From assembly GCA_002914845.1 (NCBI GenBank), contig JXTC01000747.1, positions 1 to 64,000 of the forward strand: DNA of 64,000 nucleotides. Direction: 5' to 3'. This stretch comes from Trema orientale (Eukaryota; Streptophyta; Magnoliopsida; Rosales; Cannabaceae). This document shows, piece after piece, positions 51,661 to 63,115 of the stretch. Within the stretch, counting starts at the first letter, position 1. Every line of letters begins with the position of its first letter. The notes below the pieces were generated by a model. The model saw only the letters and a program-made list of their open reading frames with translations. It was not told where the DNA came from and ran no database searches. The translations under genes and the position numbers were made by a program.

Positions 51661-52223
51661 TGATGAGCTGAATGCCTCCATTCAGTTAGTTATGACAATT
51701 ATAAAAGTAGTTAGAAGTTAGTTATGTTAGTTATTCAAAGACTACATCTTTAGAGATGCTGAATATAACTAACTCACCTTTTTTGTATACGTGGCTATTG
51801 ATGCTCTACTATATATAAGGATTGCTAGAGTAATCAGAGATAAGAGTGATTGTTCATTGGAGTCTCAAAAAGTATCAGAGTTCAAGAAGAGTTCTTGGAG
51901 AGTGAGAGTCCTGTATCTTTTAGGTTCTGGATATTGTATTAGTGTTCAAGCTTGAACATTGGGAAATACTTGTACTGGTGTGAGATTAAGAGTGAACAAA
52001 GCTCATTAATATTAGCTCAAGAAAGTGTAAACTTTACTATCATATAATGAATTAGACTAAGGGAATTCTTCCCTGCCCTGTATGTAGGGCAATGCTATTT
52101 CGGTATTGCCTAAACTAAGTAAACTATACTCTGTTTTGTTATCTTTGATTCGTTATCCATCTTAGTATTTGTGTCGTCTATTGTGTGTGATGTTGATATG
52201 TTTTTGGAGGAATAGTCCTTATA
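51661..52223 (+). repeat. Copia 3' LTR
   Basis: 563 bp, starting TGATGAGCTGAATGCCTCC and ending AATAGTCCTTATA, followed by target duplication GCACG at 52,224-52,228. Compared with the 5' LTR there are about 60 substitutions and no length change. Confidence 0.95.
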
Positions 52224-52228
52224 GCACG

Positions 52229-55200
52229 GATCACGAGTGTCCATTTTCTATATGATTACACATGAGATTTTCACGTATTCTCACAAATCAATTGGTGAAA
52301 AGAGACTTTGTGACATTTATATTGGTGATCGTATCTTTTATCTTTATGAATTTTATATGTATACAGTGCTATATGTCACTACAAATTATGATCATTATTG
52401 ATCAATACTAATATCCAACCAATTAAATGCTTTTATTTCGATGCTTGATAAACTATTCCTCTGTGAGAATTCACATACTACGACATGGCAGTTCATGATT
52501 GGTTCAAAAACTCAACTTAATTTTCCTTCACAAAATTGTCATATGTGTTACATAAAGTCACTACAAAATTGGGTCAAACTAACCATGTCGTTATCAGTTG
52601 ATGATAAGTAACATATCATTTGATTAATTATTATTATTGTTATACATAATGTTACTATCTTAATGATTATATAACGTATTCTCTTATTTTTTCTCTATTA
52701 TTTATTTTTAAGAAGTATTAATCTCCCAAGCTCAACATATAGCTTCAGTGTTCACATTGCATATTGCTATACTAGTTTGGTAAACATCTTCTATCTGGGC
52801 TTTCAACTTGACAAGTTATACGGACTTGAACTACATATATGTTGGGCTGTTTATAGTCCTGGATCTAATGTATAATGTAAAGCATAAATTATGAGTTTGG
52901 ACTCGCTTAAATTTGAAAAATAGAACTCAAACTTAATGCATAAGATATTGCTGAATTTGAAAAGCGATCCTATAAAAATAATTACGAAAAATGGAGAGAG
53001 ACATAACTGACGTATTAGACGTTAATTTTTAAAGTAGAGATGAGTGCTAAATGTAGTCTTTTTCTCATTTTTTTTTTATACTCTCATGTCTGACATGTGG
53101 ATTTTACTTTCCAGTTTAACGAGCAATATTAGGGGGCACCTGTAGTGTCCGACACCACAATGATATGTTAGTCTATTACTGGATGATTCTATTTAAAAAA
53201 TTAGATTCCACATGGACCTCACCTAAAATATAACTATGATTAGCTAGTACCAGACTGATACATCATGTGGTGTTAGGCACCATATGATACCACGTAGCAT
53301 TACTCTTTTAATAATCTAACAAAATATAGTAAAATCCATATATTAAAGAGTGAGACTTTGAAAATGCAACTATAATTTATCTACGGTAGATAGTAGTTGT
53401 ATGTTTATATGTATATAATTGAGTTGCTATAATTCAACTAATAATAAATCTTGCTGCTATGTTATACTTTTGACATTTGAATTCGAAGTAAGGAAATTGA
53501 AAATCAGATTATACAATTAACATGTTGAAAAGAGTAAGCCGCTTTCTTTCTTTAAAAATTTCCTCTCCCTCTTCAACAACTACCACAGTCATATAAATTT
53601 CCATTTTACCAGAGTCTGAGATCCATAGGATCTCTGATCTCTTTAGTATGATTTTTTTTTTTTATTTCAATAATTGTTTCTTATATGTGAAGGTATATGT
53701 TGCTATAGATCTAAATTTATGGATATTTTATCCCACCTAATTATAAATTAACTCACTATTTAATACAAAATCTCGGCCTTTAAAGTCCAAACCAATTTGT
53801 AAGATTAACCTTAAACTCATATTTTGAGAGCAAAACCTCCTAATATTAGAAAATTTGAGTTTTGACACTCCAAATTGTAACAAAAGCCTTTTATGGTGTG
53901 AAATTGAAGGGTATAACTAACACTTAAGATATTATACTCATTTTTCCTACCAATTTGACAATTTTTTTATATGTTATACATATATATGTCCATTCCTAAA
54001 ATATAAAATTCTTTATAATAATCATGAACTTTATATGTCTAAAAATAAATTATTAACTGAATAATATATGTTATTATGTAAAAAAATCAATAATTTTTAT
54101 ATAACTAAGTTAAAAATCAAACTCTAATTTAGTCCTAAAGCAGAATCCCACTGAAGAAATCATAATATAATTAAAAGTGAATAATATATAAACCACAAAT
54201 TATTTAAAAAAATTTATGAGTCACTAATATAATGTGAAAAGAAGTAAAAAAAAATCTTGTTCTTGGGTATTTAAAGTTGGTAAAAGAATAACGACAACTG
54301 ACAACAATCAATTACCGGTGAAAAACGGAGGTTTAGGGAAGGAGCAATACTTATTAATATGCAACAGAAGTCACTGAAAAACCTGAAACTTTCTTCTTTT
54401 ACTGTAAACTTTTTATAATTTCTGAATTAGATAAAAAATGAGAAATTCTAGAATAAACAATATGAAATACCAGTTATACTCTTTGATTTGATATCACGTA
54501 AAATCTCCACTACAAATAGGTGTAATATAACTATATATATTCTCAACATCAGGGAGTTATGCTCCAAAAAAAAAGGAGATCAAATTTAATTTTATCAAAT
54601 GAGTTGGACTTCAGGAGGTTTTTGTATTAAATGACCTTATAAATTTGAGTGGATTTCATTGCTTTTCATTATTTTTATATATTTTATATGAGTTTATTTT
54701 AGATATAAATCTTTAAATGTCTAAATTTCGAATACTATATTATGTTGAAAATCGATTTCTAAAATAGATCTATCACAATAATAGTCGGAAGTGCTAATTC
54801 TTGTGGTGAAAGATGATTTAAAAATCTAATAGAGCTTCAGTTATACCCCAAGTTAGATAATCTGTTTCCTCTGTTCGTTATTAGAATCCAATGATTGCAT
54901 CATTGGTTTGTTTTCTATTATAAGTATTTTGTAGTCGATTTTCGTATTGCTTAGTAATTGTAATGCACTTAATTGGGTAAAAGAAATTCTTATTTTGTTT
55001 CAAAGAAAGAAAAGAAGCGTTATAAATTAGGGAAAAAGGATGACCACTATCTAATAAACAAATAAGAAAATTAAAGAGAGAAAAGTTGATTTAACCTTAG
55101 CTCCTTGAATAATGTATATTTTGGCTCAGAATTTCATCATCACATGGTGAATTCCGTCCAAAAGGGCCACGAGTCACACAAGTTGAGGACTGTCCACGTG

Positions 55201-55469
55201 AAAGACTAATACGCAACATTTATATAGACTAATACACTAATACTTTTATTTTAATTATGAGTTATTTGTGATTTTATTACTTCATACATATAGTCCGGTT
55301 GGATGTTTTCGGACTAACTAATGTGAGACAGTAAATTAATAGAATCGAAAACTTTAGATAGACATAGACAATGTCACTCTAGAATATAGGATAAACAACC
55401 TAGAGAACCGGGTAGCACTTTTATTGGTTGCTAATTTTATTTTAGCAATTTTTTTTTGGAGAAATTCTT
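52229..55469. other. intergenic, no gene seen
   Basis: AT-rich and without coding signal. A MITE candidate at 53,120-53,306 is listed separately. Nothing else could be defined. Confidence 0.5.
53120..53306. mobile_element. small inverted-repeat element, possible MITE
   Basis: The left arm GTGTCCGACACCACAATGAT..GTTAGTCT and the right arm on the minus strand, GGTGCCTAACACCACATGAT..ATCAGTCT, match imperfectly over about 50 bp. The outer ends are AGCAATATTAGGGGGCACC and, on the minus strand, AGTAATGCTACGTGGTATC. No clear target duplication. Non-coding. Confidence 0.55.
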
Positions 55470-55830
55470 GGCCCCGTTTGTTTCGCCTATTTGAATGTGT
55501 GTATTTGAATGGAAATTGTGAAATGGGTTATAATTGGAATGGAAGACATTTGAATGGAAAAAATAGTGGAATGGGTTATAATCAGAATGGGAGTATTGGA
55601 ATGGACCATTCAAAAACACCTCTTCCCCTCCATTCTCATCCAAGACACAAAAATCCATTCAAATAGTTGATGTGACTGATAAACCATTTGAATGGAAAAA
55701 CTAAATTGTTGAAACAAACACTCATTCCAAAAGACCATTTGAATGGAAAATTTAGAGTTGTTGAAACAAACACCCATTCAAATGGATTTTCCATTCCAAT
55801 GGAATGGAATGGGCGAACCAAACGGCCCCT
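55470..55830. mobile_element. MITE with GGCCGTTTG-type termini
   Basis: The termini are GGCCCCGTTTGTTTCGCC at the left and, on the minus strand, GGGGCCGTTTGGTTCGCC at the right. The interior is made of palindromic CATTTGAATG/GAATGGAATGG words and a roughly 52-bp tandem duplication starting ACCATTTGAATGGAAAA (55,682 and 55,734). Short open frames on both strands result from this repeat structure. Superfamily not assigned because no target duplication is clear. Confidence 0.75.
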
Positions 55831-58030
55831 CTGTTATAAAACTAATACTTTTCTTAACAAGTGATATCTATGAGTTCAAGCGAAAAACAAAAAAAGAAAA
55901 GTGTGAAATACCCCATAATCATAAGTCAAAGAGAAAGCTAAGGGATAAAAAGATGTGTCTTCAACTTACACAAAAATAAATAATAAGAAGAAAAATATTC
56001 GGTCTGTCCTTTGGTGCTGGACACTATGGGCTTAGCACGACATCTTGGTCCAACCACGTTGGGTTACCAGGTGTTCTCCATTAATGGATTACCATTTTAT
56101 TGGGCTGACCTAAACTTTGGTATGGTAGCACAATGGGAATGGTGTGACACTCTGATCCTTTCGTGCTTTACTAGTTTAAGCAATGTAATAAGGGCAACCC
56201 CTTCAGATATAGCTATTTAAATATGTTAAATATGTGAGAATATTCGTTTCTTTAGTTTTTAACTAGTCAGTAATTCTTTCAATAAAAAGAAAAAAAAAAG
56301 GAAGAAAGTTCTGTAAGCGGTAGGAAATACAACTAGTTTCGAGAGCCAATTTTCTTTTGATATTGAATCCATCTTTTCAATTTTCATCATTATATTCGGT
56401 AATTTTTTGAAAAAAGAAAATAAATAAATAAGAGGAAGAAGAAACCAGGCATCAAGTTCTCACAATGCAATGCAAAAAGGGGAAGTATGGCAACTTTCGC
56501 AAACAATTAAGTTACATGACCTTCATCTAAGGGCTAAGAATGCGGAGACTAAGGCGCGAGGGGTATCTCTTAGGAACGTTGGCCTAAATTTCTATTTAAT
56601 GCAGCCAAATGTACTTGAAATGATTCAAGCTCTTAATAGTTTGTTATGTCATTCAGAGTTTGACGAGCTACTGTAATTAATTAGGTATATTTATTTATTC
56701 TTCTTGTTTCTTGATATTCAGGTTGACAACATATATAAAGTTAATGAAACAATATGTAGTTTAGCTAGGGTTTGCTTCATTATTGTTATATAAACTTTAG
56801 AAGAATCTCATCTTCTAATTGAATTTATTATTGTAAAAGATGCTTCTTGACTCATTTTTATCCCACAAAAAAAGTCTCACAGCCAACTAGTTATATATTT
56901 TACTATAATCTCTCATATTGTAGATATACTTCATAATAAAATCAAACTTTAACATGTACGTCTAATCCACACTAACTATCTTCTACTTAAATTTTGTAGT
57001 TCGCTTTCTTTTTCCTTGAACAGAAATATACTCTGTACTTTCGATAAAATCCAAACAATTAAATACACATTGTTAATGGATTTTAGTTTAAGATATCCAA
57101 CTTTACCATTAAAGAAAGTGCCGTGTAATTGACAATTAAGCCCATAGTTTCAACAAGATACTTTAAAGTGAAATCCTTAAACAATTTAGATTATAGAAAA
57201 GGGTTTTTAGATCTAAATAGGAAACTTTGTTTTAATTTCTCCATATTTTGCATTTCTTCGTAATTTTTTTTTTTTTTTACCTCTCTTTTATCTTAGGTTT
57301 CACACTAGGGTTTGTGAGGTAAGCAAGACTGGACAATTACTTAGGATTAGGTTGCATTAAAATTGACTATATATTAGTACTATGAGTGACTTGTTTGATG
57401 GATCATGAGACAAAAAGATAAGACTATTAAAGAAAATATACAAAAAATACATAGAGCTCACATTATTTAGGAAATGTATAGGAATATAATATATGAAAAA
57501 GATGTGATGCACACATATATTGGAGAATAAGAGATAAACAAAAGTAGTAAGAGAAGATATATATGATGCTCACATTTTATCATAGAACGAAGGAAAAAGA
57601 AGAGTGTATAACGATTAACAAAATATTCAGTCTAATCCCTCCCTTTAGTACTGTTGCGACTAAATATTCTTTATATTGTAGCTTTGTCTTGTCAATAGAC
57701 AATTCCCTCTTCTTTGTCTCACTAATCTTCTCTCCTCTTATTTATTCACTAGGAGTCTCTCTCTTTGACTATATATATATATATCATAATTAGCTTTCTC
57801 TATCCTCTCATAGGTACCTAATTAACTATATATGAATTCCATCTCTCTCTCAATAACTTTCTGTTTGGCTCTCCCACTATATTTCTTTCTGTTTGGTTTG
57901 TTTGTTTTTTATTTTTTGATTTCTCTCTCATTCGTTTTCTCTCTTTCTCTCTTTAGCCTCCCTCATTATGCATATTCAAACTCCCCTTTCTCAAATATCT
58001 TTACACTATATTTTTCTATAAAAAAAGCTC
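55831..58030. other. intergenic, no gene seen
   Basis: No supported gene. Short frames at 56,011-56,220 and 56,470-56,676 have no recognisable domain or splice partners. A CT-rich tract at 57,760-58,000 with TCTCTC runs resembles a leader or promoter remnant, but no gene follows it. Confidence 0.5.
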
Positions 58031-58038
58031 ACATATTT

Positions 58039-58435
58039 CTTTTTTTTTTTGAAAAGTAAAACAATTTTATTAAACTCACATAAGGGTTACAATAGCCAAT
58101 CGAGTTATATATATCCTCTTACAATGAAAATTAGGAAATCAGTTTAAAAGCTTGAAGAAGACAATACCCTTGTAGATCTTGGAGTACTTGTGGTCTCCGA
58201 CGACGATCTTGAAAAAAATCTCTAAGAGTAAAATAGAGCACTTCAATAGCTCTTCTAGATTCTTCCCAATCTGAATTGGCAACTCTGATTGATTCACCGG
58301 AGGAGATTCTATCAACTCTAATTTACTATGGAAACTACATCTCCAGATTTGAATCAAAATTGATATAAATCTGGAGGACAACCATATAAAAAACAAAGAA
58401 CAAACTAGAAATAATACAAATCACTACAGATCTAG
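58039..58435 (-). mobile_element. truncated retroposon copy, homologous to 18,823-19,426
   Basis: Read on the minus strand, it ends in a poly-A tail (poly-T at 58,039-58,050), preceded by TTAATAAAATTGTTTTAC, as in the other copy (CTAATGAAATTGTTTCAT). The translation of 58,139-58,396 on the minus strand resembles that of 19,108-19,389 (PVNQSELPIQIGKN versus SVNQSEVRIQIVKN). Flanking CATATTT occurs at 58,032-58,038 and 58,436-58,442, a plausible short target duplication. The CT-rich 5' leader of the longer copy is missing. Confidence 0.6.
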
Positions 58436-58442
58436 CATATTT

Positions 58443-60180
58443 GAGAAACAAGTAACGAATAACTGACTTTAAGAAATAAGTAATGAATAATTATCATGTT
58501 TCTTGTTTCTATAAATCCAAAAACAAAACATAAATGGTACTTAAGGGGCCATTATTAAATGGAAGTTTCTAGCTTCCGAAAATATGTTTACAGTTTTCTT
58601 TTAAGAGTTGGTATGAACTTTAGTTGGACTCTATTATAGAAATTTACTTTCTGAAAATAGAAAATCTGAAAGTAAAAGGAATGTCACACCATTTTCAATT
58701 CATTAAATGGCATATGGGCAGGCGGTTGGCGTGATTTAATTTTATAATATTGTGATATAATGGAAATACTTTTTCAAACCAAAGTTTTTACTAAGTCATA
58801 TTGGGCTTTATAGTCTTCCCATCCAATCAAAGCATTGTAAATTTGTAACATTCAAGTAAAAATTCTAAAGCATTTTATACGTTTTAAAAAAAAAAAATCT
58901 TTTAAAGGAATTACAAAGTTTCTTTATATGGAGGTTACAACATTCATTTTTCTTAAATTAAGAAGAAATTAAAAGATTGTAAATATAAATGCAATCATAG
59001 TTATGATTATATGAAAGAATTATGCTAGAGGTGTTATTAGTTTTTAGCACTACATATTAATAAAAATTGAATTTTATCTATAAATTTATAGATTGATTTC
59101 ACTCGATCTATTAGTAGGCCGTGCATAATATTTAGCTCCAGTAATTTCTTATAACATTTTTCTATACGAAAATAAGGTTATAAATGGTTGGTTTATGTAC
59201 TCATCTCCAAATATGGTACTTTGTTTTTTTTATTTTTATTTTTATTTTTTTGGGACGGGGTACCTCAAAATATTTAACACACTTTAGGCTGTTTTCGTGA
59301 TTTATTATTCTACCGAACACGGTTTTCCTGTGCAAACTGCAAACTCACTAGTGATTGGATAAAATTGGCAAGAATAACGTTCTTCATGATCAAATGAAAA
59401 CTGCAATATTAATTACACTCAAATCATTTCAATTACTTTTCCTAACGTGTGATTAATTTTGCTCATGACTCAATATCCACTACTCATGTGTTATACATTC
59501 AACATTACAAACCTTTTTCTTTTGATAATTATAAAGTATATATACACATATAATTCTTTTTTTTTCTTTTTTTTTTTTTGCCGAAAACAGTTTATATATG
59601 GCATTTCTTATATAATTTGTATCAAGCTCAAATACAAAAATCAATTTTCAAGCTTGGTGACAAATGACCATATATACATACATATATGTCATGACGATTA
59701 TATGAGTTATCATACTACTCGAAGCAATATAAAAAAAGACAAACATTTATATAACTTGTAACACATGATCATCCCCTTTCTACTTACCAGAAAAGAATAT
59801 CACGACTCCTCCAAAACTAAAATCCTGATATCTCTCATTAATTATCTTCACTTATGTCTCACAAATTCTCCATTAATTTGGGCAAGAAAGAACATTCTCT
59901 TTTTAAAATAATATTAGTAATTCAAAGGCGGGCGAGGTTAAAAAGAACCCACACAAGACTGCGCAGTACCCCGCAGTCACAAACGTGTTCGAATTCGACC
60001 AACAAAAATAATAATAAAAAAAATTAGAAGAGTATGAGAGAGAGATTTTTTTTTTCTCTTTTAATTCTTTTTAAATAAATTGTTTTGAAAAAAAAAAAAA
60101 AAACATGAGGGGAAGAGCATCTGGGTCGTCGTTAGGGAGGGGGAGTGGGACCCACAATTTTTTTTTTTTTTTTTTTTTTT
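58443..60180. other. intergenic, upstream of the WRC gene
   Basis: AT-rich with poly-T runs (59,558-59,580; 60,160-60,181). Around 59,926-59,995 a short stretch is richer in GC, with GCGGGCGAGG and GCGCAGTACCCCGCAG, possibly part of the distal promoter. No gene is supported. Confidence 0.45.
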
Positions 60181-60181
60181 T

Positions 60182-60912
60182 TACGCTGCGCTTCTTTCCT
60201 TCCTTTCTTTCTCTATCTCAAAAAGTATAAACGATAAATCTATACCCACTCCCATCATTTTGTATTTCTCGCTTCACCTCTCCTCTCCTCTCCTCTCCTT
60301 CCTCTTTCTTCCACCCTGGCATCCTCGTCCGTACTCTGTCCCCTCTCTCTCTCCTCGATTCCGCTTTACCGGTTACCCTTTCAACCGGTCACCCCTCCCA
60401 CTACTCCACACGTGTGCTTGCCCCTCCCCCCCCTCTGGAGAGAAGAACCTTTTGCTTGCTTGCTGGACCTGGCACTGTTCCATCCCCGACCCTCCGCACG
60501 TGCCAACTCTCCATACTATTCCTTCCTTTCTGTGGTGCAACAAATAAAAAGTTGGAGAGAGAAAGAGAAACTTCACACCACACCACACCACCACAACTAC
60601 ATCAACAACAACAACAACAATAACCAAACCCAAAGCTCTAGAGTGAGAAAACAAAATTAGAGAATGAAAGAGAGAAAACCAATACCCAAAATTTTGTTCC
60701 CCTAATTCTCATCTTTGAACCTTAGCTTTTGCTTTCTAGTTTATTCTATATATACATATGGGTTTTGCTTAGTTCTCTATTTCACTCGAGAAATCCATCA
60801 TTTCTTTTGGGTTTTTCCATTTTTAGTTATTAATTTTTTTTTTTTTTTGTTTGGCTGAGCCAAAAATCTTTTGGGGGTAAACCCGAAAAAAACCCAATCT
60901 TATCTTTAACCG
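60182..60912 (+). promoter_or_regulatory. promoter and leader of the WRC gene
   Basis: Just upstream of the WRC start the sequence becomes pyrimidine-rich: a (CTCCT)n-like run at 60,279-60,300, and later CACACCACACCACACCACC and CAACAACAACAACAAC repeats at 60,575-60,620. These are typical of plant transcription start regions and 5' untranslated leaders. Several ATGs lie in this leader, so short upstream frames may exist if transcription starts early. The start site itself cannot be fixed. Confidence 0.5.
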
Positions 60913-62524
60913 ATGAGGATCCGGAAGAGACAGGTGCCGTTTCCTCTCTCGTCCCTTTCGCCGGTTCCCATCTCAGATCCGCTTATCAACCTCAACCGGC
61001 CACCACCGGTGGTGGTGCAACTCCACCACTACGATCCCACCTCCCTAAACGACGCCGTAGACCCACCTGCGCTTCTTGGACCTGCCCACGTCACTCCTCA
61101 GCCGTCTGATCGTCCCATTAAGACTCGTCCCTCCCCGATCGGAAGCACCGACGGCTGGGATTTCTCTGATGCCTTGGGCAACAAGGCTGATGATGATGAT
61201 GATGATGATAACAAGGATGAGGTGATGAAGAAGAAGAACAACAAAAAGGAGGAGGAAAATCATTTGGTTAGTGAACCAAAGCTTCTCACCATTTATTTAT
61301 TTAATTACTTTTTTAACTTTTATTTTTTTGCCGTATTTGTTATTAAAGTAGTGCACTTCTGTTCAATGTGACCTAATCTTTTGAATTACGCTTTTGATTT
61401 ATATTTGTATAAATATATATGTTTGGATCATGTTTATATATATTTGGGCTACATGCTTTTTTATTTTTATTTTATTTTATTTTTTACCAGGAAAAAGAGG
61501 AAGCTGAGAAGGAGGGTAATGATATCAGGTAAGAAATTAAAGAAGGAAAAAATAATTTTAATTACAAAGCCAAGGAAAAAAAAAAGGGTCAAAAATTTAT
61601 GTATTTATGTTCTTCCCATCTTCAATGAATTTTTTTTGTAGTAAAAAAAGTGAAAAAAAGATAAAGACCCATAACTTGATATATTTTAACCAGTAAATAT
61701 AAATAGAAAAACAAAAATAAAAAGAAGAAGGAAAATACTGCAAGTGGAAATACTGTTGTTTTAGGTGTTTTTATATCAGCTTTGGCTAGCCACCATACCT
61801 TCCCATCTAATCTAATCTAGTTTTTGCTCTCTCTTTTTTTTCTTTGGTCCCTCTAACTAATATAAACCCATGCGGTGCACGTTAGCATGGGATAATGGTC
61901 CCCAGCTAAAACATATATACTTCTTTTTCTTTACACTAATAACATTATATATATATGTATATTTTGTTTTTCACTTTGGCTGTAAAATTTCTTGAGCATA
62001 TTTGGACTGCCTATCGATCTTTTCTTCTGGGGTACGATTATTATTGTTATTTTTCATTTTTTTTTCCAATTTTTAGGAAGGAAAGCATCTCGAGTGCAGA
62101 AGTAGTTTCTGGGTTTCATTTTCCAGAATCAAGTAATTCTTCTTCCCCCTCTCAAGGTGAATACTGATACATATATTTATATGTATTACATAAAATACTC
62201 TCACTAAATTGTTTCTGGGTTTGAGTTTATTTGGACCATTGGTTTTGATTAATGATATATTTAGGATTAGAGAGAAGATGGTGCGAAGGAGAGAAAGCGA
62301 TTCCATTAAAAAAGAGAAGAGCAAGTTTTGTACTAGACGGAGATCAAATAACGTTAGTAATGGACCACGATCATCACAAGGACAAGAAGATCATCAACAC
62401 CACGAGAACGTTCAGACCAAAACACAACAAGAAATCATGTAGTTCTTCTCGAAAAATCATCGATGACGTTGTTGTGGACGTTGATCGTCCTCACCAACAA
62501 CATGATAATCATCAACAGCTTGGT

Positions 62525-62555
<31 letters not shown>

Positions 62556-63115
62556 ACAATGGTGGCGGCAGCGGCGGCATTATTGGGAATAAGAGCACCA
62601 AGAAGGCGAGAGGAGGTGCATTAATGGAGGGTTCGAGGTGCAGTCGAGTTAATGGAAGAGGATGGAGGTGTTGCCAGCAAACCCTCGTGGGTTACTCTCT
62701 TTGCGAGCACCATTTGGGCAAAGGACGGCTTCGGAGCATGACCAGCGTCCGCAGCCGGTCCCTGGCCAAATCGACGGTGACCACAACTACGATGATGACG
62801 ACGACGTTATCGAACTCTTCTTCATCAGCAGTGTATAATGACCAGGAGGAGAAAGAGGTTAAGCCAGCTCATGTTGAGGAAAGAGATAGTATTGTTAATA
62901 GAGTTGATGACAATGATGATGATGATGATGATGATGACGACGACGACGATGATTATGAAGATCGTGATTATGAGAAGAAGAAGAAGAAGCCATTGACGAT
63001 CACGAAGAAGAGGATGAAGCTAGGGATGGTTAAAGCTCGATCCATCAGCAGCTTACTCGGCCAGACGAACAGTAGTAGTAGTACTGGTGCAATTGCCATG
63101 ACGGATAGCAAATAA
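60913..63115 (+). CDS. WRC-domain nuclear protein, not a GRF
   Basis: Four exons: 60,913-61,266, 61,491-61,528, 62,077-62,156 and 62,265-63,115; sum 1,323 nt, 440 aa, with GT-AG introns and phases that join cleanly. The WRC domain at about residues 279-314 has zinc ligands spaced C-x9-C-x10-C-x2-H (GSRCSRVNGRGWRC.. ..YSLCEHH), followed by a basic GKGRLR segment. In growth-regulating factors this domain binds DNA and directs nuclear import, but their partner QLQ domain, which binds GIF co-activators, is absent here. The N terminus MRIRKRQVPFPLSSLSPVP is the conserved opening of a plant family of uncharacterised WRC-only proteins. Low-complexity runs are prominent: DDDDDDD near 95, a nine-Asn run near 250 and a long Asp run near 385. 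Function is likely transcriptional or chromatin-linked but unproven. Exon 2 is only 38 nt. Confidence 0.85.

Larger units (their letters stand above)
43460..52223 (+). mobile_element. decayed Ty1-copia retrotransposon with two nested solo LTRs
   Basis: The 563-bp LTRs at both ends, a target duplication, a primer-binding site and domain order gag, protease, integrase, reverse transcriptase, RNase H identify a Copia element in plus orientation. Removing the two insertions leaves about 5.3 kb, a normal Copia size. Many in-frame stops and frame changes make it non-autonomous. By eye the LTRs differ at about 60 of 563 positions, nearly all C/T or G/A transitions, as expected for an old methylated copy. 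Confidence 0.95.

Noticed and set aside
43460..52223. A functional, autonomous Copia element.
   Set aside because: Multiple in-frame stops in pol, two large insertions and a shattered integrase core.
55424..55979. Short frames rich in NGNCEMGYNWNG-like repeats.
   Set aside because: They are translations of the GAATGG words of a MITE.
56011..56676. Two short plus-strand frames as small genes.
   Set aside because: No recognisable domain, no start context and no exon partners could be found.
60260..60660. Open frames in the WRC leader as separate genes.
   Set aside because: They arise from the CT-rich and CAA-rich leader; at most they are upstream reading frames of the WRC transcript.
60913..63115. 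Annotation as a growth-regulating factor.
   Set aside because: No QLQ domain is present in any exon, and the N terminus matches WRC-only proteins instead.
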